A stretch of DNA of 34,918 nucleotides from Betaproteobacteria bacterium (GTDB taxonomy: Bacteria > Pseudomonadota > Gammaproteobacteria > Burkholderiales > UBA3065), in the NCBI GenBank assembly GCA_027490755.1, contig JAIXXL010000042.1, positions 1 through 34,918 of the forward strand, given 5' to 3'. The notes beneath the pieces were generated by a model, which did no database searches, was not told the DNA's origin, and saw only the letters and a program-made list of their open reading frames with translations. The translations under genes were made by a program, and so were the position numbers. Of the stretch, positions 31,683-34,918 are shown in pieces; position 1 is the stretch's first letter; each line of letters begins with the position of its first letter.

Positions 31683-33365
31683 ATGGCCCCGGTCTGGCTG
31701 CAGAACTACGATCCGCTCGGCGGAATGGCGGTCTCCACACTGCTAGCGGGCGTGCCGGTGGTGGTCATGCTCGCGGCGCTCGGGGTATTCCATATCCGAG
31801 CCCATCTGGCGGCGCTGCTTGGCATCCTCTGCGCGATGTTGATCGCGGTGACGGTGTACGCCATGCCGCTGCAACTGGCCCTGGCCTCGGCCGCGTTCGG
31901 GGGGCTCAACGGGCTGTTCCCGATCGGCTGGATCGTGCTCAACATCCTGTTCATGTACCGCATGGCCGAGGAGAGCGGCTCGTTGGCGCTGCTGCAGCGG
32001 GCCATCGGCGGCATCACGCCTGACCGGCGGCTGCAACTGCTGCTCATTGCGTTCTCGCTGGGGGCGTTCTTTGAGGGTGCGGCAGGGTTCGGCACTCCCG
32101 TGGCGGTGACCGCCGCCCTGCTCATCAGCCTCAGATTCACCCCGCTCGCCGCGTCTGGCCTGTCGCTGCTTGCCAATACCGCGCCGGTGGCCTTTGGTGC
32201 GTTGGGTACGCCGGTGCTCACCCTGGCAAAGGTGCACGGCTACGACGCTCTGGCGGTGACCGCGATGATCGGCCGGCAGTTGCCGGTGTTCTCACTCCTG
32301 GTGCCCTTCTGGCTGATCTGGGCTTTCGCTGGCCGCCGCGCCATGTGGGAGGTATGGCCGGCCATCGCGGTCTGCGGCGCGGCTTTCGCCATCCCACAGT
32401 TCCTCGTCTCAAACTTCGTTGGGCCGGAGCTGGTCGATATCGTCGCGGCGGTCTGCTCGATCGCGGCGCTGGTGGGTTTCCTGCGCCTCTGGCGGCCGAA
32501 GACGGTGTGGCTGAAGGCGGGTCTGTCGTTCGAGGCGGAGTCGACTGCCGAGCATGGTCCGGCGGCAGGCCAGGCAGCGGCTAGCGTCGCCACGGCCAGC
32601 CGCTCTGATCTCTTCCGCGCCTGGGCGCCGTGGCTCATCCTTGTGCTGCTGGTCTTTGTCTGGGGGCAGCCGGCGCTCAAGGCAGCACTCAACGAGCTGC
32701 TCGCGCCCAAGTTCCCGTTCGCTTTGCTTGACGGCGCAATCGGCAAGGTGCCGCCGGTGGTTGCCGAGCCTACCGGCATCGCGGCTGTTTACACGCTCAA
32801 CCTGCTCTCGGCCACCGGCAGCGCGATCCTGCTGGCCGCGTTGCTCGGTGGGGCGGTGTTGGGATTTGGTCCCCTCGCCATGCTGCGCGTCTACCTCGAA
32901 AACCTGTGGGCGCTGCGCACCTCGCTGCTGACGATCATCCTGATGGTCGGACTTGGCACGCTCACGCATTTCTCCGGCATGGATTCGACGCTGGGATTGG
33001 CGTTTGCTGCCAGCGGGGCTTTCTATCCTTTCTTCGGCACCTTGATGGGTTGGCTCGGCGTTGCGCTTACCGGCTCCGATACGGCATCGAACGTACTGTT
33101 CGGCGGCATGCAGAAGGTCGCTGCCGAGCAGCTGGGGCTGTCCGCGAATCTGATGGGTGCCGCCAACAGTTCGGGTGGGGTGATGGGAAAGATGATCGAT
33201 GCGCAGTCGATCGTCGTCGCCTCAACCGCCACGCGCTGGGTAGGCCACGAGGGCACCATCTTGCGGTTCGTGCTGCCGCACTCGATCGCGCTGGCGGCGC
33301 TGGTCGGAGTATGGGTGACACTGCAGGCCTATGTCTGGCCGTTCACGCGGATGGTGGTGGGTTAA
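31683..33365 (+). CDS. lldP: L-lactate permease (LldP/GlcA family)
   Basis: 560 residues, 12-14 TM helices. Family blocks are FGGLNGLFPIGWIVLNILFM, SLGAFFEGAAGFGTPVAVTA, LLANTAPVAFGALGTPVLTL, FSGMDSTLGLAFAASGAFYP, FFGTLMGWLGVALTGSDTASN and LMGAANSSGGVMGKMIDAQS. It takes up L-lactate, D-lactate or glycolate with protons. ATG 31683 has an excellent ribosome-binding site (GGAGGAGGG at 31670-31678) and is preferred over the GTG at 31587. It is divergent from the Aas-like gene and convergent with lldD, whose stop codon overlaps its own within TTAA. Confidence 0.94.
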   Translation: MAPVWLQNYDPLGGMAVSTLLAGVPVVVMLAALGVFHIRAHLAALLGILCAMLIAVTVYAMPLQLALASAAFGGLNGLFPIGWIVLNILFMYRMAEESGSLALLQRAIGGITPDRRLQLLLIAFSLGAFFEGAAGFGTPVAVTAALLISLRFTPLAASGLSLLANTAPVAFGALGTPVLTLAKVHGYDALAVTAMIGRQLPVFSLLVPFWLIWAFAGRRAMWEVWPAIAVCGAAFAIPQFLVSNFVGPELVDIVAAVCSIAALVGFLRLWRPKTVWLKAGLSFEAESTAEHGPAAGQAAASVATASRSDLFRAWAPWLILVLLVFVWGQPALKAALNELLAPKFPFALLDGAIGKVPPVVAEPTGIAAVYTLNLLSATGSAILLAALLGGAVLGFGPLAMLRVYLENLWALRTSLLTIILMVGLGTLTHFSGMDSTLGLAFAASGAFYPFFGTLMGWLGVALTGSDTASNVLFGGMQKVAAEQLGLSANLMGAANSSGGVMGKMIDAQSIVVASTATRWVGHEGTILRFVLPHSIALAALVGVWVTLQAYVWPFTRMVVG

Positions 33366-34519
33366 GGCGCGTCGCAAGCCCGGCTCGCGACCAGCGCAGC
33401 GCGGCTGATGGCGGCGGCGTCGGTCTGGCCGGTCAGCGCCATGCTGCGGTCGAGCTCCTCGCGCAGGATGTCGATTGCCCGCGTCACGCCGCGTTCGCCG
33501 TCCGCGGCCAACCCGTAGCCCAGCGTCCGCCCAGCCCAGACGCCGCGCGCGCCAAGCGCCAGCGCTCGCAGCAGGTCCTGACCGCTGCGGATGCCGCCGT
33601 CCACATGCACCTCGGCGCGGCTACCGATTGCCTGCAGAACGTCGGGCAAGGCGTGCGCACTGGCCGGCGCGCCGTCGAGTTGCCGCCCACCGTGGTTGCT
33701 CACCACCACCGCGTCAGCGCCGGCTTCGACCGCCAGCCGTGCGTCCTCGGCGTCGAGGATGCCCTTGATGATGAGCGGCCCATCCCAACGCTGGCGTACC
33801 CACTCGACGTGGAGCCAGGTCACGGCCGGATCGAACTGGGTCTCGATCCAGCTGACCAGCGAGCGCGTATCGGTGCCGGCCGGTAGCAGGCCTTGCAGAT
33901 TGCCGAAGCCCCGGTGCCGGGTGCCGAGAAGTCGCAGGCACCACAGCGGATGACGCGCCAGGTCGAGCATTGTGCGCGGTGTCAGGCGTGGCGGGGCGGA
34001 GAGGCCGTTGCGGACATCGGCGTGGCGCTTGCCCAGAACCTGGAGGTCGAGCGTAAGGACCAGCGCACCGCAGCCAACGGCTCGGGCACGTTCGATCAGT
34101 GCCGCGACCACGCCGCGGTCGCGCATCATGTACAGCTGGAACCAGAGGGGGGACGGGCTCGCCGCCGCAACTGCCTCCAACGGACTGATCGACATGGTCG
34201 ACAGCACGAAGGGGACACCTGCATTGGCGCAAGCCCGCGCAGCAAGAATCTCGCCATCGGCGCGCTGCATGCCCAGCAACCCGAGCGGGGCCATGGCAAG
34301 CGGCAGGCTTGCGGCACGGCCAAGCAGTGTGGTTGCCAGAGTTCGCCGCGACACGTCCACCGCGACCCGCTGCCGCAGCGGCATGGTGTCCCACGCGGCT
34401 CGGTTGGCGTGCAGCGTCGATTCGCTCCAGCTGCCAGATTCAAGGTAATCCATGAACATACGAGGCACGCGCCGGTGGGCAGCGCGACGCAGGTCCTCGA
34501 TGCAGTGGAAGGCGGTCAT
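33362..34519 (-). CDS. lldD: FMN-dependent L-lactate dehydrogenase (alpha-hydroxy-acid oxidase family)
   Basis: 385 residues. It oxidises L-lactate, or a close alpha-hydroxy acid, to pyruvate, feeding electrons to quinone at the inner membrane. Conserved residues: FMDYLESG with catalytic Tyr ~25, PLAMAPLGLLGMQR (FMN), FQLYMMRDR (second Tyr), LTLDLQVLGKR, LIIKGILDAEDARLAVEAGA (FMN Lys), SNHGGRQLD (active-site His and Arg) and VDGGIRSGQDLLRALALGA. The active site is complete. It is convergent with lldP and shares the 4 bp TTAA at the stop codons, so the two form a lactate-use pair without a shared promoter. Mandelate or glycolate dehydrogenase is the main alternative. Confidence 0.9.
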   Translation of the reverse strand: MTAFHCIEDLRRAAHRRVPRMFMDYLESGSWSESTLHANRAAWDTMPLRQRVAVDVSRRTLATTLLGRAASLPLAMAPLGLLGMQRADGEILAARACANAGVPFVLSTMSISPLEAVAAASPSPLWFQLYMMRDRGVVAALIERARAVGCGALVLTLDLQVLGKRHADVRNGLSAPPRLTPRTMLDLARHPLWCLRLLGTRHRGFGNLQGLLPAGTDTRSLVSWIETQFDPAVTWLHVEWVRQRWDGPLIIKGILDAEDARLAVEAGADAVVVSNHGGRQLDGAPASAHALPDVLQAIGSRAEVHVDGGIRSGQDLLRALALGARGVWAGRTLGYGLAADGERGVTRAIDILREELDRSMALTGQTDAAAISRAALVASRACDAP

Positions 34520-34578
34520 CGTCGCGATTCTAGAGATGCCCGGCGTGAACTGGCGGACGCAGGTGAGACAATCGTGTC

Positions 34579-34918
34579 ATGACCAAACGCACACTGAAAC
34601 TCTCAAGTCCGCGAAGCACAACAACCGCCAACCCCACCCACAAGGTTGGGGTGCGCAGGGTCAAGGCCCGGGTCCGTGGCGGGGAGGCGCCTGGAACGCC
34701 GCCTCAGGTGCGGGATGCCGGGACTACCGGCAAGTCCTCGCGCGGAGAGCGGTCCGAGCGGCCGCATCGCAGCGATGATGGGCGTCCACGCCGCGAAGGT
34801 GACCGTCCGCCGCGCCGCGAGGGCGACCGTCGCGAGCCCGGCGCCGCAAAGCCCTGGGGCGCAAAGCCGGCAACTGGAGACCGTCCGCCGCGCCGCGAGG
34901 GCGACCGTCGCGAGCCCG
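34579..34918 (+). CDS. Arg/Gly-rich basic protein N-terminus, gene cut by the window end
   Basis: 113 codons are visible from ATG 34579 (MTKRTLKLSSPRSTTTANP). They are highly basic and low-complexity, with a repeated segment DRPPRREGDRREPG encoded twice (about 34801-34841 and 34879-34918). Such disordered Arg-rich extensions precede the catalytic domain of several RNA-binding proteins in betaproteobacteria. Likely candidates are 23S/16S rRNA pseudouridine synthases of the RluB/RsuA type, RNA methyltransferases or ProQ-like proteins. No folded domain is within the window, so identity is unproven. It is divergent from lldD with 59 bp between. Confidence 0.6.
   Translation, partial: MTKRTLKLSSPRSTTTANPTHKVGVRRVKARVRGGEAPGTPPQVRDAGTTGKSSRGERSERPHRSDDGRPRREGDRPPRREGDRREPGAAKPWGAKPATGDRPPRREGDRREP
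34801..34918 (+). repeat. In-frame tandem repeat of about 40 bp in the last gene
   Basis: A unit beginning GACCGTCCGCCGCGCCGCGA and ending GCGACCGTCGCGAGCCCG occurs at 34801-34841 and again at 34879-34918, with a 37-bp spacer. It is identical over about 40 bases. A shorter related unit (CGTCCACGCCGCGAAGGTGA) precedes it at 34783-34802. The repeats keep the reading frame and probably continue past the window. Confidence 0.75.

Overview
The window is a high-GC (about two-thirds G+C by eye) proteobacterial chromosome segment, most like a betaproteobacterium. The pointers are an Fnr regulator with a full set of iron-sulfur cysteines, GluQRS, a CstA/YbdD pair, an Anbu-type operon and LldP/LldD. 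None of these fixes a genus. No phage, plasmid origin or CRISPR array was seen.

Left end (1-4302): a small, visibly AT-richer island with two glycosyltransferase genes (family 2 with a galactosyltransferase-C-like motif, and family 61). It is bounded on both sides by broken IS3-family elements. The left element still carries a programmed -1 slippery heptamer but has two mutational frameshifts. A tail of a second IS3 transposase follows it, and the right-hand IS3 element is cut off before its catalytic domain.

Middle (4376-15446): an MsbA-like ABC exporter, a short-chain dehydrogenase divergent from a cytochrome P450, and tRNA-Ser(CGA). Next comes a three-gene operon for a circularly permuted ATP-grasp protein, an alpha-E protein and the proteasome-like Anbu peptidase, preceded by a textbook sigma-54 -24/-12 element. 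Convergent to it are a TPR/2-oxoglutarate-oxygenase gene and a methyltransferase gene. Beyond these lies about 850 bp without an intact gene. It holds a decayed 5' end of the large transglutaminase that usually accompanies Anbu operons.

Right half (15447-34918): a four-gene tripartite exporter (permease, ATPase, membrane-fusion protein, outer-membrane lipoprotein), then fnr divergent from ompW with an FNR/CRP-geometry palindrome between them. These are followed by a histone-deacetylase-family hydrolase, a probable structured RNA or terminator, two small membrane proteins and rmuC. A tight six-gene minus-strand run (aas-like ligase, serB, cstA, ybdD, gluQ, traB/gumN) comes next, then lldP convergent with lldD. 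The window ends in the Arg/Gly-rich repetitive N-terminus of an unidentified basic protein.

The most notable signals are the sigma-54-driven Anbu operon whose transglutaminase partner survives only as a relic, the IS-bracketed glycosyltransferase island, the fnr/ompW operator candidate, and the structured RNA near 22.5 kb.
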